From positions 146,803 to 210,802 of the forward strand of contig FJOG01000056.1 in assembly GCA_900073065.1 (NCBI GenBank): 64,000 nt of DNA, written 5' to 3'. The notes beneath the pieces are model-generated. The model did no database searches and was not told the origin of the DNA. It was given only the letters and a program-made list of their open reading frames with translations. A program made the position numbers and the translations under genes. The stretch is from Phialocephala subalpina. Its lineage: Eukaryota; Ascomycota; Leotiomycetes; Helotiales; Mollisiaceae. Shown piece after piece: positions 1-11,031 of this stretch; position 1 is the first letter of the stretch, and each line of letters begins with the position of its first letter.

Positions 1-974
1 GATAGTTGTGTATCCGCTGATTTGGTACAAGTTGTTTGCGGGATCAATGTTTTGCCATGTCCACCAATTACGGTCAATGAAGCCGTGGTGGAGGAAAAAG
101 CTTGGGTCGCCAACAGAGCTGTCCATGTTGGACATAACGCCACCAACTCCTAAATGGCCACCAGCATGGGGACTAAGATAAATATCAGTCTCTGTGATCA
201 CTTCATTGGGGATAGTAATCTTACCCTGCAACTACACATTCCCACATAGAAGTATAGTTGGAATATGCGTTGCAGTTGTCAACATAGGTACTACTGGTTT
301 TGGCACTATCATTATCATTGACATTGCGTGATAAGCAGTGCTCTGTTTCCTCAGTGCCGGGGCCAATATATAACGTAGTATTTGCAAAGTACTATAGTTT
401 TAATCCCGTATTAGTTATAATGATCCAAACGTATACAGCCCAAGGGGATCTTACCCCATCGGTTACACAAGATGATGCTCCAAGAGAACCAAAGGTATTA
501 GGAGAGAAAATGGTGGAGTTCTCAAAATGGCCGGAATCAATCCGTTCATCCCACCAACTATGCATGTTGTTAGCATGTAGATATTATTGGAGACAGCATA
601 ACCTCTTACGGAACAGGTCCACCATAGTTGCACTGGGTCTTGAGAATCTCGTGGTGGACATGGACGAAATAGCGGTGCCACGGGAGGAACTGGCCGACGT
701 CGTGAATGATAGTAGTGAGGTTTTGGTGGAGGGCTTCCAAATCGCTATACCGACTTGTTACTGCTGCAAGCCCAGTCTGAGCCGGTAGGTTCATGAGACA
801 GATCTCGGCATCCAGGTAGGCAACTTGCTCAGCACTCGTGAGGTTTCGCCATTCTTTGCGAACCTCCACAGTGGTACAGTTGGATGAACGAGTGTTGAAT
901 TGGGGTGGAAAAACAGCTGCAGTCTTCACTACAGCGACGACCGTCAGTAGCGACAGGACTATTCTGGCGAACAT
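1..974 (-). CDS. Tyrosinase family copper oxidase, secreted, partial at left edge
   Basis: Tyrosinases oxidise phenols to quinones with a coupled dinuclear copper centre, as in melanin formation or phenolic detoxification. The ATG is at 974 and the first residues (MFARIVLSLLTVVAVVKTAA) form a signal peptide, so the protein is probably secreted. Exons are read as 974-610, 557-455, 349-225 and 172-1, with GT-AG introns and consistent phase. The first exon holds a CuA-type segment (FLPWHRYF, then HVHHEIL). The fourth holds the CuB signature GDPSFFLHH, preceded by PHAGGHLGVGG. The 3' end lies outside the window. No lesion is seen in the part present. The family call rests on these motifs; the substrate is unknown. 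Confidence 0.9.
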
Positions 975-2474
975 GTTGAACTAAGAAAACTGAGTAACAG
1001 CGGGGTAGAGGAGCCTGTGTGGCAAAAAAAAAAAATCCCAGAAGACTTTTGAGAAAAGACGGGTTATAGCGATTGTGAAGAGTCGTTGATTAAGCTGGTT
1101 GAGCAAACACAAGTTTCTTAGGGCGATGGCTTTATGTACCTAATAACTTCCCCTTTTCTCGCTACCTTGTACGGACCTCGACTCAACAAAGTTAAAATAT
1201 CGTTCTGGAAATGGTGACCTACCCTCATGGGATTCGTCATCCAAAGTGCATTCACATCCTTACAGTGGATCATTGTCAAGTGCTAACACCAAATTAGGCA
1301 ATAGCAGAGACATAGAGATCGCTCAAAGGAGATTTCAATTCCAGTCTATCAGAAGTTGCATCCGAAATGCCAACTGCGATGATTGCTGGCTACGATCGGC
1401 GGGGCCAGTTAGATTGAAATTCGTACTTGCCACTTGAAGAGAGACGTACATCTCGCGCCATTATACGAGGCTCGCCTCAAATAACTTGTCCTTTAGGGGA
1501 ATAGAGCCCTGCGACTAAAATTGGCTCTCTTTATCGGTTCCTCCTTAACACGGGCGTATATGAACCAATGAGATAACATCCTAGCTCAAATGCATTGTCG
1601 GAGATAAGACCGTTATTAACTTTGTGGAAAATGGAAGTTGCGTATCTAAATGGGATCGACTGAACTGGAGATCTTGTTCCAGTGGACCCCAAGATCAGAA
1701 GATCCGCTATCCTCGGCTGTTTCCCCGAAGCTTTTTTATTACAGTAGAATGATCTGTCTGCGGTCCGGGCGGTCGCGAACTTAGCAAGGGGTACCGGGCC
1801 GTATTCGTGCTTGAATGCAGTGAGTGGTCATTACGTGGACAAGGTGACTCAAGTCCCGGCCCAGGATACAGTGCGAGAATCAAACCCACGCTTCGTAGCT
1901 TTTTGCACTGGGGCTGAGAATTCAAATCAGGAAGAGGAACGTGCTCAGAATGAAAGGCTGATCATTAACCTTAAACACGATTGGGTTGCCGCTTTCAGGC
2001 TAGTTTCCCCGCTTATGGAGGCCGCCTTTGGCGGATTCGTGGCAGCTTTGACCAAAACACGATTGAGTTGCCGCTTTCAGACTAGTCTCCCCGCTTGTGG
2101 CAGCCACCTTGGGCGGATTCGTGGCCTTCAGAGCTTTGACCAAAGCGCTAGGCTATAAGGTATTCATTCACTGTTGCTTATTTGGATGTCAGGGCGACAC
2201 TCTACCGGTGTATTCTCCACGACAAGAACACCTGTTTTGGAACGTTAATTTTCACTTTCTTCCTGCAGATTATTCTTTCCGGAGATCCGATACCTCTTCT
2301 GCTATCACGATATTCTAAGCTACAGCGAAGCCCGCTATGGTACACTGCAGGAGAGTTAGCAGGGCTTGCTCTAATTGTCGGCTGAGAAGAATCAGGGTAC
2401 GTCATTGAAAAGCAGCGTACTGATGTGCCTAGCAGTCCTTTAGTTTGAAGGTGTCTCCTAATTTTAATTCGCTT
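975..2474. other. Intergenic region upstream of two divergent genes
   Basis: This stretch separates the tyrosinase (leftward) from the Zn2Cys6 regulator (rightward) and should hold both promoters. It has a 13-nt A run near 1024 and an imperfect tandem duplication at 1973-2141. The open frames inside show no recognisable domain. A missing first exon of the regulator could lie here, but no CxxC half-cluster was found. Confidence 0.5.
1973..2141. repeat. Imperfect tandem duplication, unit about 81-88 bp
   Basis: Two head-to-tail copies (about 1973-2053 and 2054-2141) share the sequence starting aaacacgattg, then ttgccgctttcag, ccccgctt, ggcggattcgtgg and ctttgacc. They differ by scattered substitutions, largely transitions, and by a 7-nt insertion (cttcaga) in copy two. 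No coding function is apparent. Confidence 0.85.
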
Positions 2475-4166
2475 CTAGTGCAACCTAGTCGAACCCGCAT
2501 GTACGCAGTGTTTGAGAGCCGGCAAAATCTGTCCTGGATACCGGGACCAGTTGTCCCTCTCGTTTCGCGACGAGACCGCGAAGGTCATAAAAAAGGCACG
2601 TGGTATTGAAATTCCACGTAGGTGTCGCGAAACTCATCAAAACGAAGAGAGATCAAAGGAGAGCTTTGATGTTTCTGCTCTTGTGCCTTCCAATGATGTC
2701 GAGACGCCTCGTAATGCCCAATGTTCTGTTTCAACTGAGACTTTCGGGACGGAATTCCAGTCTTTAACCTTAGGGGGGTTCTCACTTCATTCTCTCTTCT
2801 CCTCGACGAACTTAGAAGATTTGGGCATCACTTTCCTCACCTGCTATGTGGCTGTTATTTCGCCCTTCGCAGCGGTTCAATCAAGTGCCTCTTTATCCCC
2901 TCTGTTTACCAGCAAAGCATCCATCGACGCAGTGTCCTGTGTAGGTCTGGCAGGCCTCTCCAATGTGACTAACAATCAAGACCTTATGATGATTGCACGG
3001 CGCAAATACACAGCAACGATAAGGAATGTCGGGGCAGCCCTTCAAGAACCTGTCAGTGCTGATCTGGATGACACATTCAGAGCGGTGATAATGCTGGCTC
3101 TATTTGAAGTGCGTCCCTGGTCAATTCGAAGTTTTGATTCAAGCTGATAAACATCTACAGGTAGTTAATTGTACTTCACAGTCTCGGAAGGCATGGGGCC
3201 TACATGTTGATGGTGCAGTAGCGTTACTGAGAGCGATAGCTTCAAAACAGCCTCCTCGCCGGCCAGGTTTTCGAATGCAACTACATTTTTGCTTCTCAGT
3301 TGTATGTTTTAGTGTTCCATGGTTACCGAAAATATCATTCTGACGTATGACTTATGCAGTTTATTCGATACCTTCAAAGCGGGCAGAATGTTCCAGCGAG
3401 CTTTTCTGAATGGTCTCGATATTGTCGAGACTCCCAGTGTCCCGCAGACTACCCGGCAGCATCTCTTGTTGGGATTGTCGGTCGATTTGTCGAGCTACAC
3501 GCATCCATCAAAGCAGTACACACTCCTAACGCCGATATCATTGTTCGGAAAGCTCTACTGTGCGAAGCAGAATTAGAAGAGTGGGAAGCAAAGCTTCCTG
3601 GACACTGGGGATATGGCACCGCATCGTCAAGAGAAACCAAATCCGGGATGTTCAACGGGCAATACTATATATACCGCGACATCTGGATTGGCAGAATGTT
3701 GGATCACTATCGGTGGTCGCGCATCCTCGTGAATGAAATTCTGGTAATATATATTGGAAAAATCGCGTCACGCCCGCTTGAATATAATATACAGCGGACG
3801 AAATCCTTTGCAATAATTTCCCAAATGGCCTCAGAAATCTGCGTTAGCGTTTCCGGTCAACTCTATTGTCACACTATCCCGATATCAAAGATTAGATTGG
3901 TCCCTGCTACATCTGGTCTCTTTTTGCTTTTATTTGCTGTGGCAGTTGCAGGAAGCTCATTTGGCGTGCCTGGGGACTTGCATGGCTGGGTTATCAAGCT
4001 GCTAGAGGAGATTGGACGTAAAATGGGTATTCGACGGGCTCTGATGTTGGTACCTGCGATAAAGATGCAGCGAGAACGTTGGGCACAAGATGCCGAAGCA
4101 TTACCCCACGGCATTATGGTTGGTACAGCCGGGGAACGCACAGTATGGGGCAGGGAACTCTTTTGA
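2475..4166 (+). CDS. Zn(II)2Cys6 fungal transcription factor, N-terminus missing
   Basis: The reading begins at an acceptor-like ctag before 2475 and shows only the C-terminal half of a Zn2Cys6 cluster: CNLVEPACTQCLRAGKICPG, followed by YRDQLSLSFRDE, the usual linker of the fungal-specific regulators of the DUF3468/Fungal_trans_2 group. Exons 2475-3108, 3161-3301 and 3360-4166 join in phase across 52- and 58-nt GT-AG introns. The later exons carry the helical regulatory region (RKAWGLHVDGAVALLRA, then EAELEEWEAKLP) and end at a natural stop. The exon with the first CxxC half was not found upstream, and an in-frame TAG lies in the best candidate stretch just before 2460. The gene may therefore be 5'-truncated or have a distant first exon. 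Target genes are unknown. Confidence 0.72.
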
Positions 4167-5087
4167 GATTAAATAATCTTTGGAGGAGCTGGTGCTGGGC
4201 GAAGACAGAGGATCGCACGAAGGTAAGGCTGGATTATGGACATGAGGACGGTTGATTTGATACGTATGGTCCTGCTTTGTGCTCGGGACGAGTACTTATT
4301 TAGGGGGTGGCGAATGTAGTTAGGATTGATGGTACTACATAGAAGCATATAATCGGAATCGTATGGTTAGGATCCTCTTATCAGAGCGAATTATTATATA
4401 ACTAGGTACGTGACTTAGCTAGGCGGCGGTTATAGCCACAGGTGCTTCTGGCTACAACCACAGGCTTGTGGCTATAACCAAGTACCTATCGGGTTAGCCA
4501 GCTAAGTAATGTAAGATCTGGCTGCTTTGATTAGAGGTTTTTATCGCTTTCTCCGGCTTCCGAGCCTCCCGAGAGCTTGCCGATTGCGAGCTAAACCCGA
4601 GATTAAAATACCGAAAATTATTTTTGAAGATATATTCTTTATCGGGTTATTGGGAGGAATATATAAAAATTAAAGTTTTATTTTATGTAATCTCTTATTA
4701 AATACTAAAAATATTTTAAACGTTTTAATCAATTAAAGTTTAAAATTTCATATTTGAAAATTATTATAAAATATTAGAAACTATTATTTATAATCTATAT
4801 ACTTTTATTATGTGCCCCCTTTTTTTTACGCGGCTTTAGAAAGCATATCCTCAAAAGTGAGGGGCTCGGTCCGACTACTTATGGCGCTTGGATTTACTTT
4901 GATTCCGGTTATAAATATAGGTCCTCGGCTACAGCCACAGGCCTGTGGCTGTAGCCAAACCCACTTGTGGGTGTAACCACTAGCACCACTCGGCAATATT
5001 GATACAGCATCACGACGACGATGAAGACTCTTCTCTTCATCGTTTCATCAATGTTGTCGATATCATGACACTGCACTTCAAGCCACA
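4167..5087. other. Intergenic AT-rich block with palindromic repeats
   Basis: No gene is seen. The centre (about 4600-4830) is very AT-rich, and the edges hold related palindromic motifs described in the repeat entry. The right end should contain the promoter of the gene starting at 5088. Confidence 0.6.
4423..4980. repeat. Palindrome-flanked AT-rich element (MITE-like)
   Basis: The motif ggctacagccacagg and its complement recur at both ends of a roughly 560-bp block. At 4927-4956 it forms a perfect 30-bp palindrome. At about 4450-4479 the two arms differ only by transitions, as RIP would leave. A third, partial inverted pair lies at 4423-4458. The interior is AT-rich and has no open frame. 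I infer a decayed non-autonomous element; the exact ends and target duplication were not defined. Confidence 0.55.
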
Positions 5088-6649
5088 ATGAAGGGCAAGA
5101 GCGACCCGCCCATTCTACTGCTGAGATCAACTCCTCTTCTTCCTCGATCGCGTCGACCACGCTTCAAAACTCTTCTCATCACGTGCCTGGTCATGTACCT
5201 CTTTTACACAAATGCTCCAGCTCGCCTTCGCTCCTGGCGACATCCAATCCTTACTCCTGACGAGAAATGGATGCTCGGAATCGCCGATTTGATGACAGAA
5301 CTATACAATCTGCTTGAGAAAATGCGATACCTGAAGCCAAACTCAATCGCATACCCTCCGCACTCCTCTTCTGCCGCTACAAACGCCACGTTGACGACGA
5401 CTACCTTGAAACTCTCTCCAGTAGCCATCAAATTCCTCCAAATCCTACCGTATGTAAAAAAGACACTAGGACCGATGTATGGGTTCCGGAACGAACCGAT
5501 CATGTCAGCCACCAACTGGCGAGCCTGGAGATACAACAACGAACTTCTGCTTTCAACCGCATTTGCGGATATGAGAGATCCTGGTGTACTGATTCGAAGT
5601 CGTGATCCATGGTATAGCGACATGATCTACAAGGAAGATATTGATGTTATGCTTGAAGAAGGGGACGGAGTCTTGACAAATCCGAGGATGACAATTTTGA
5701 AGCCGTGGCAGATGGCGCTCACGGGGATTGATAGGATCAATGTGCATCATCCGAATGATAGTACTCCGAGGGGTGGGACCATGATTCTAGACCTGAAGAC
5801 AAGTGAGTAGACAGGAATATTTTAGTATCTCGAATTTGAAGCTGACGTCTGCTGTAGGAAATTTGTTCACTGTGGGTGCGGGTGCTGTTGTGGCACAGGA
5901 GCATGATGACTTTCGCGGCAGCATCGAGGACCGAGGTAGTATTGACCCTGAGACTCGTGGCCGCCTAGCTCCTGGAGCGAGTGAGTCCATGAATATCGAT
6001 ACGAGGGCCAAGATCGAGATGTATGCTTCCAGGCCGGCTACTGAAGCACTGAGGGACTACATTGAGCGCTTCAGGAGCCTCGAATGGGTACCTGGCTTTC
6101 TTGAGCAGGACAGAATGGTAAGCAGTCCTCGTCAACTGCCATGGGTGGACATTGACAATGACATAGGTTGCATATCCTCGTGATGCCTACCGAGAACTCT
6201 ACATCGCCCACGGCTGGCCGAACAAGTTCGACGGTAAGGCCTTCGAGAGGGCACGCATTGCATGGGACCAGGAAAATCGAAGCAAATGGCGTGCCGCAGA
6301 GCCCATCAGACAGCTTCGGGAATCCGAGAAGCGCCACCAAGATAACCTCGATGCTATCCAAAGCTGGAAAGATGATCTAGAGACGTTACATTCGCTAGAT
6401 CCAGACGTGAGGACCGACCTTTACGACCCAAGAAGGAAAGCCTACAATGGCAGAACGAGGGATGAGACCATAGAAGCGATTCAATATCGAAGCAAGATCG
6501 TGGCTGAAGATGAGAGGAAATTGCCTGGGATGAGGAGGGCTGCAGAGAACGTGAGTGACGAGGTCAGGCGGTGGAGAGATCTGTACAAAGAGAAATATGT
6601 CTCGGACTATGAGTTGGAGTTCATCTGGGAGACTGTACGATATGAATGA
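5088..6649 (+). CDS. Unknown protein with one N-terminal membrane segment
   Basis: Three exons, 5088-5802, 5858-6117 and 6167-6649, join across GT-AG introns (55 and 49 nt) and total 486 codons including the stop, giving 485 residues. Residues about 27-43 (FKTLLITCLVMYLFYTN) form a single membrane anchor after a basic N-terminus (RSRRPRFK), consistent with a type II protein. The rest has no motif I recognise. The C-terminal third is highly charged (RESEKRHQDN, RRAAENVSDEVRRWRD) and probably helical. I do not recognise the family and give no function. Confidence 0.75.
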
Positions 6650-7382
6650 TGTATGGTTCCACATGGAGAGTTGCACCTTGTCGCCAGAAGACATCGCGCT
6701 AAATTGCTAGGTTCGAACTCTATCCCAACCTTAGATGCCCTTATGTGATTCCAGTTTCCAGCACATATGAATACTCGTTATTTGACGTACTCGCAATGAC
6801 ATATATCGCCGCGGCAAGTCGTACATGTATATGTCGATGTCATTCAAGTAGATGATTGAAATAAGCTGGGGAGAGAATTCCCCCTTGAAATCTTCGTCCA
6901 CCAATCGCTAACTATCTATACTCGCTTGTCGGACTCGCCTGCCGCAGTCCTCTCGTACACCTCGCCTCCTGCACGGCTCTCGACGAGAGCCAAGACTAAT
7001 AAGAACCTTGCAGCCTGCCAAGATGCTCAGTGAGCAGGGTACATTCTAACGCCAAATACAAAAAAAGCGTACTCGTGTTCGTGAGTCGAATCTTTTTCTT
7101 TCTATCTCCTAGGAACAGCGAAAGAATTCGAGAAAGGGATCGCTTGTTATCCTTGGTAGATGGGGAAACGCATCATCGGTGGAAGATCTCGTTGACCTAT
7201 GTCCCCTGTCGACAAATGAAGAAAGATCGGTTCTGCAGGTGTGCTTTTAATTTTGATTTCTGGTTCAAGAAAGTATATAAAGCTACTTACCTTTGATTTG
7301 ACTCCGACGAGAAAGCCGTGGTTTCCCGTTCCCTTTTTCGTTTGCAAACTTCTCAAAATTTCAACGACCAACTGTTTTAGCC
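6650..7382. other. Intergenic, promoter side of the FAD oxidase gene
   Basis: No gene is supported. A TATA-like tatataaag lies at 7274-7282, about 100 nt before the ATG at 7383. A tRNA B-box-like ggttcgaa near 6710 has no A box or cloverleaf around it. Confidence 0.6.
7274..7282 (+). promoter_or_regulatory. TATA-like box of the FAD oxidase gene
   Basis: The sequence tatataaag sits 101 nt upstream of the ATG at 7383, a normal distance for a fungal core promoter with a short leader. Confidence 0.45.
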
Positions 7383-9396
7383 ATGCATTCACTCCTACTT
7401 TGCGTTGCTGTAGTTCTGACTTCGGTTGCAGCTTCACAAGTCGAATTCCCGTATAATTTACCGCCTACCGCAGCTTGCAGCATCCTCAAAGCCATCTATC
7501 CAAACAACAAGTTGTTGCCCGTAGATGCTGGATATGTAAACGAAACCCAGTGTAAGTTTTGTTCCGAAGTCACAGGCCTTCACTAGTTATGTCTGGATAT
7601 GGCTGACATTTCTAGTGTCCTGGGATACTTCAGCATGCTTAGATCCTGCTTGCGTCTTCGCGCCATCTACTTCAGCACAGATGTCAGTAGCGATTAGCAC
7701 CCTCGCGACGCTCCGCACAAAATTTGCCATGCGAGGAGGGGGACATATGCCTATCAGCACTGCTGCGAACATCAATTCGAGCGGGGTTCTACTCTCTAGC
7801 ACGAACCTCATCCAGCTCCGACTTTTAGCAGACAGGCAAACCGTATCTCCAGGGCCTGGCAACACATGGGGCAAAGTATATGAGTACTTGGATGGAACAG
7901 GTCTGTCAGTTCTTGGCGGACGTCTTGGTCCCATTGGTGTTCCTGGACTTCTTCTCGGAGGAGGTATCTCATTCTATGGAAACGAGTATGGCTTTGCCTC
8001 GTCCAATGGATATATTCGGGCATATGAGGTATGACCCTTCATCCTTTACCACCCTTCAAGCCAAGCTTGGCTTTAATACCGGATCGCAAGAATCGTTTGG
8101 AATCGCGATTCTTATCGTTAATTTATAGGGTCTTATCCCTATAAATTTAGCGAGTAACTGCCTAAGAATTAGGGATTATACACTAAAGAATTAGCGATTA
8201 ATTTATTGCGATTATAAAAATTAGAAAATCAAAATATTATAATTTTTAATTTTAGATATTTCAAATATCTATTTAATCCAGATTATAACAATTATTAATA
8301 TGTATTAATATTAGGTTTAAAATTTATATAAAATAATAAAGTAGAGAAATAATATAATTTTAAATCAATAATCGCGATTCCAAACGATTCCTGCGATCCG
8401 GTATTAAAGCCAAGCCTGCTTTAAGCCTAACAGAAGAAAGTGTGTTCTGGCAAACGGGCGTGTGGTTACGACAACCGAAAGAAATCGTTACTCTGGCCTC
8501 TACTGGGCTTTACGAGGTGATGAAAACTCCTTTTGCATTGTCACTAGGTTTGATCTAAAACCCATCGACGCACCAAATACGATGCTCACCGATGCAACAT
8601 ACGGAAATGGAACTATGGTCAAGAAGCAGTGGATCGACAGCATATACAACTTTGTCATGCAGGTTCACAAAGATACGAAAGCTGCAATAATTCCAGTTGC
8701 TCGCTTTGGATCCGGCTACTGTACCAGTCGCCCGTATGCACCTTAACTCTCTTTTACAACGGAAACCACACGAAGCCAGAAGTGTTGGGGGATTTCTTAG
8801 GGGCAACACTTACACCTACCGACATTAACACTCTGAGCCCGATGTCGCAGGGTCAGTACAGCAAGCTCGTCCGTCGGTCATTTCAGAGGGGAGGCCAGTC
8901 CTAGGGAATTCGACATTCGTTTGAAGTCCTCCCTTTCCTGGCCAGCAAAGAAGCTTTGAACATTGTGCACGACACTCTCTTCGCCGGAGTGGAAGCTCAA
9001 CTTGCAAACGTCACTGATCTTTTCATCGGTCTCGCGTTCAATGCGATGACGAAAACATTTCTCACAGCTTCCAATTAGGGAATTGGTTACCCTCAAAGAC
9101 CGGTGGAAATTCCAACATTCTGGACCGAACAAAGCATCAGCTGGAGTCGCGCTGAAGATGATGCGATTCTTGAACACTTCAAGAGTTCCGTCAACGCAGA
9201 GATAAACGCAAAGTTGGAAGTCATCAAAGCAACTTCGGCCTATCTCTACCTCAGCGATGCATCGGAGAATCAAGCTGTTTTCCAGTCGTACCCTCCTGAG
9301 AACCTGGCTCGCTTGAAGGCTATTCGATCCAAATACGATCCCACCATGGTATTTACCAAATTGATGCCCGGTGGCTTCAAAGTTGCGAATGCTTAA
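7383..9396 (+). pseudogene. Secreted FAD-linked oxidoreductase (PCMH/BBE type), decayed
   Basis: The 5' part is intact. It has a signal peptide (MHSLLLCVAVVLTSVAAS) and a PCMH FAD-binding domain with MRGGGHMP and the glycine-rich VPGLLLGGGISFYG, then VLANGRVVTTTE and YWALRG. Exons are 7383-7550, 7614-8028 and 8441 onward. The second intron (8029-8440, 412 nt) contains a MITE. Downstream the frame is lost near 8715-8735, where FGSGY and TLTLFYNG are in different frames. TAG stops then interrupt conserved sequence at 8902-8904 and 9076-9078. The C-terminal BBE-like end (YPPENLARLKAIRSKYDP) is still recognisable. Intact relatives oxidise sugars or alcohols or catalyse secondary-metabolite steps. 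Sequencing error could explain one lesion but hardly three. Confidence 0.82.
8057..8425. mobile_element. MITE, about 370 bp, terminal inverted repeats of about 50 bp
   Basis: The left end reads cttggctttaataccggatc, followed by gcaagaatcgtttggaatcg. The right end carries the inverse complement of the same sequence with very few mismatches. The AT-rich interior has no open frame. Such short non-autonomous elements are moved by a transposase encoded elsewhere. It lies wholly inside the second intron of the FAD oxidase gene, so splicing could have remained possible. The outermost bases and target duplication are not certain. Confidence 0.85.
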
Positions 9397-10148
9397 GTAT
9401 TGATCGAACGATATTTCTGGACATAAAATAAGAAGGACGGTGAGTTTGTAGAGTTGCATATCGGTGACGTGGACATATTATTACAGAACTTGAATAGTAC
9501 AATAATAGGAGCAGTATTAAATAGAAGATAGGATTTACATCCGCAGCTCTCAATGCTGCCATTCAAAGTTTGTCGACTCGAATGAAAAACTGCCATTCCA
9601 AAATGGCCCCGGGCACTTGTGTGGCTACATCGTGAACGAACAGAATTCGATACGCACGCGATAATTTCCCAAGCAACGTAATAACTCGAGAAAACTCATA
9701 TAATCTAACGGGTCCCGTGAGAGCATGATCGATAAAGATGAAGCCGCCCGAGAGAATGTGAAATGGGTCAGATCTTCAAGGTTTGACGCAGATATTGTAC
9801 ATGGGATTGTGGCGCTTGCCTTGGCTTTGGCAAAATCTGCGGAGCCGTAAATTTCGACTTTATGAGAGCAGAGAAGACCACAATTCAAGATTAGAAACGA
9901 GAAGACGAAAAGGCAGCAGTGATGATGGCATAAAACTCTCCACCCGCCAAAGCACTTCTGATTTCATGTGCCTTGGCACGTAACGCCGAATCATTTTTCT
10001 TTTCTGCTCGTATTAACCGGGGCCAGCCAGCAGCGCCGCTGAGTGGAGCTATCTTCCCTTCTTGATACCAAACCAGACACTCGCCCTCCTACTCATAGAC
10101 TGAAGCCACGACTCTTGTCTGTCCCCTTCACCAAAAGGCGCCACCCCA
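9397..10148. other. Intergenic between convergent genes
   Basis: No supported gene. A short leftward open frame at 9625-9888 has no recognisable domain and was not annotated. Confidence 0.5.
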
Positions 10149-10880
10149 CTAGTATAGGTGGGCCCTTCTCCAATCAGCCTTGAAGTCCGGCAAAACATTT
10201 CCACATCTCAGAGTGTACATACTACTCTTATCAAATCTCTCCCTCCATTCTCCCTTCTTCTCGTCCCAGATTTTCAAGGTTCTAGGGTCCTTCAATGACT
10301 GAATTTTCCAACAACCGTGGTCGTCATCGAACGTGGGATGCGTGAATCTTTCTACAGCCGGCGGCATTATTGATTTCCGTTTGAGAGCCGCGAGACGGTC
10401 AGTTTCGATCTTCTGGAGTTGCTCTTTGATGTTGTCCGTGTCGCGATCTTGCACAATCGGCCTGATGGCGCCATATTCGAGCTCGTCTGATTCTGGTTCG
10501 GATGCTGGAACGATAGGCATGATGGTCGAGTTGACTTTATTGGCAGCACTGCAGAGAGTGTTCTGGGTGAGTATGGGTGTTTGATATTGATAACAACGAG
10601 AGCAGAACGCGGGATTTCTGCCGTTGCCTGATTCCACGTCGAAAGACGTGGCGTGGGTGCACAGCACCAGTGCTGCTATGCTGCATAGTGGCTCAGCATA
10701 TTGTAACCACGAAATCGAATGATTGGAGGTCTGGTCGGTGTTGTCACAAATCAGAAGCGATGAACGGAGGAACGCATGCGGGCTGCCGCCTCGAGTCGAA
10801 CTGGCGGTAGATGATAGGAGCCTGAGGCGCACGAGGTGACCTGAGACGCTCAATCGGGACATGCAGCTGGATGAATGCAT
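10149..10880 (-). CDS. Unknown protein, possible mitochondrial presequence
   Basis: A single-exon leftward frame ends at 10149. Candidate ATGs are at 10898, 10880 and 10862; 10880 gives about 243 residues. The N-terminus is rich in Ser, Arg and Leu and poor in acids (SRLSVSGHLVRLRLLSSTAS), like a mitochondrial targeting sequence. The C-terminal 60 residues (HPTFDDDHGCWKIQSLKDPR, then WDEKKGEWRERFDK) look like a folded, charged domain, but I do not recognise the family. It is divergent from the DUF6594 gene, and only about 150 nt separates the starts, so a shared promoter is likely. An alternative gene model with an intron cannot be excluded. Confidence 0.5.
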   Translation of the reverse strand: MHSSSCMSRLSVSGHLVRLRLLSSTASSTRGGSPHAFLRSSLLICDNTDQTSNHSISWLQYAEPLCSIAALVLCTHATSFDVESGNGRNPAFCSRCYQYQTPILTQNTLCSAANKVNSTIMPIVPASEPESDELEYGAIRPIVQDRDTDNIKEQLQKIETDRLAALKRKSIMPPAVERFTHPTFDDDHGCWKIQSLKDPRTLKIWDEKKGEWRERFDKSSMYTLRCGNVLPDFKADWRRAHLY

Positions 10881-11031
10881 GAAGTCGCTCCCCACCATGT
10901 TTTTCTGGCCATAAAGAAAGCAGCCGCTTGGCCTCTTGCTCGGGAGCCTTTCGGCAAGGCCCCTTCTCTTCCCTGATACCACAGCAGTTTCAAACGAACG
11001 CAGAAGATCGCAATCCTAACGCTAGTTGAAG

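Noticed and set aside
6700..6730. Possible tRNA B box (ggttcgaa)
   Set aside because: No matching A box, acceptor stem or cloverleaf could be drawn around it.
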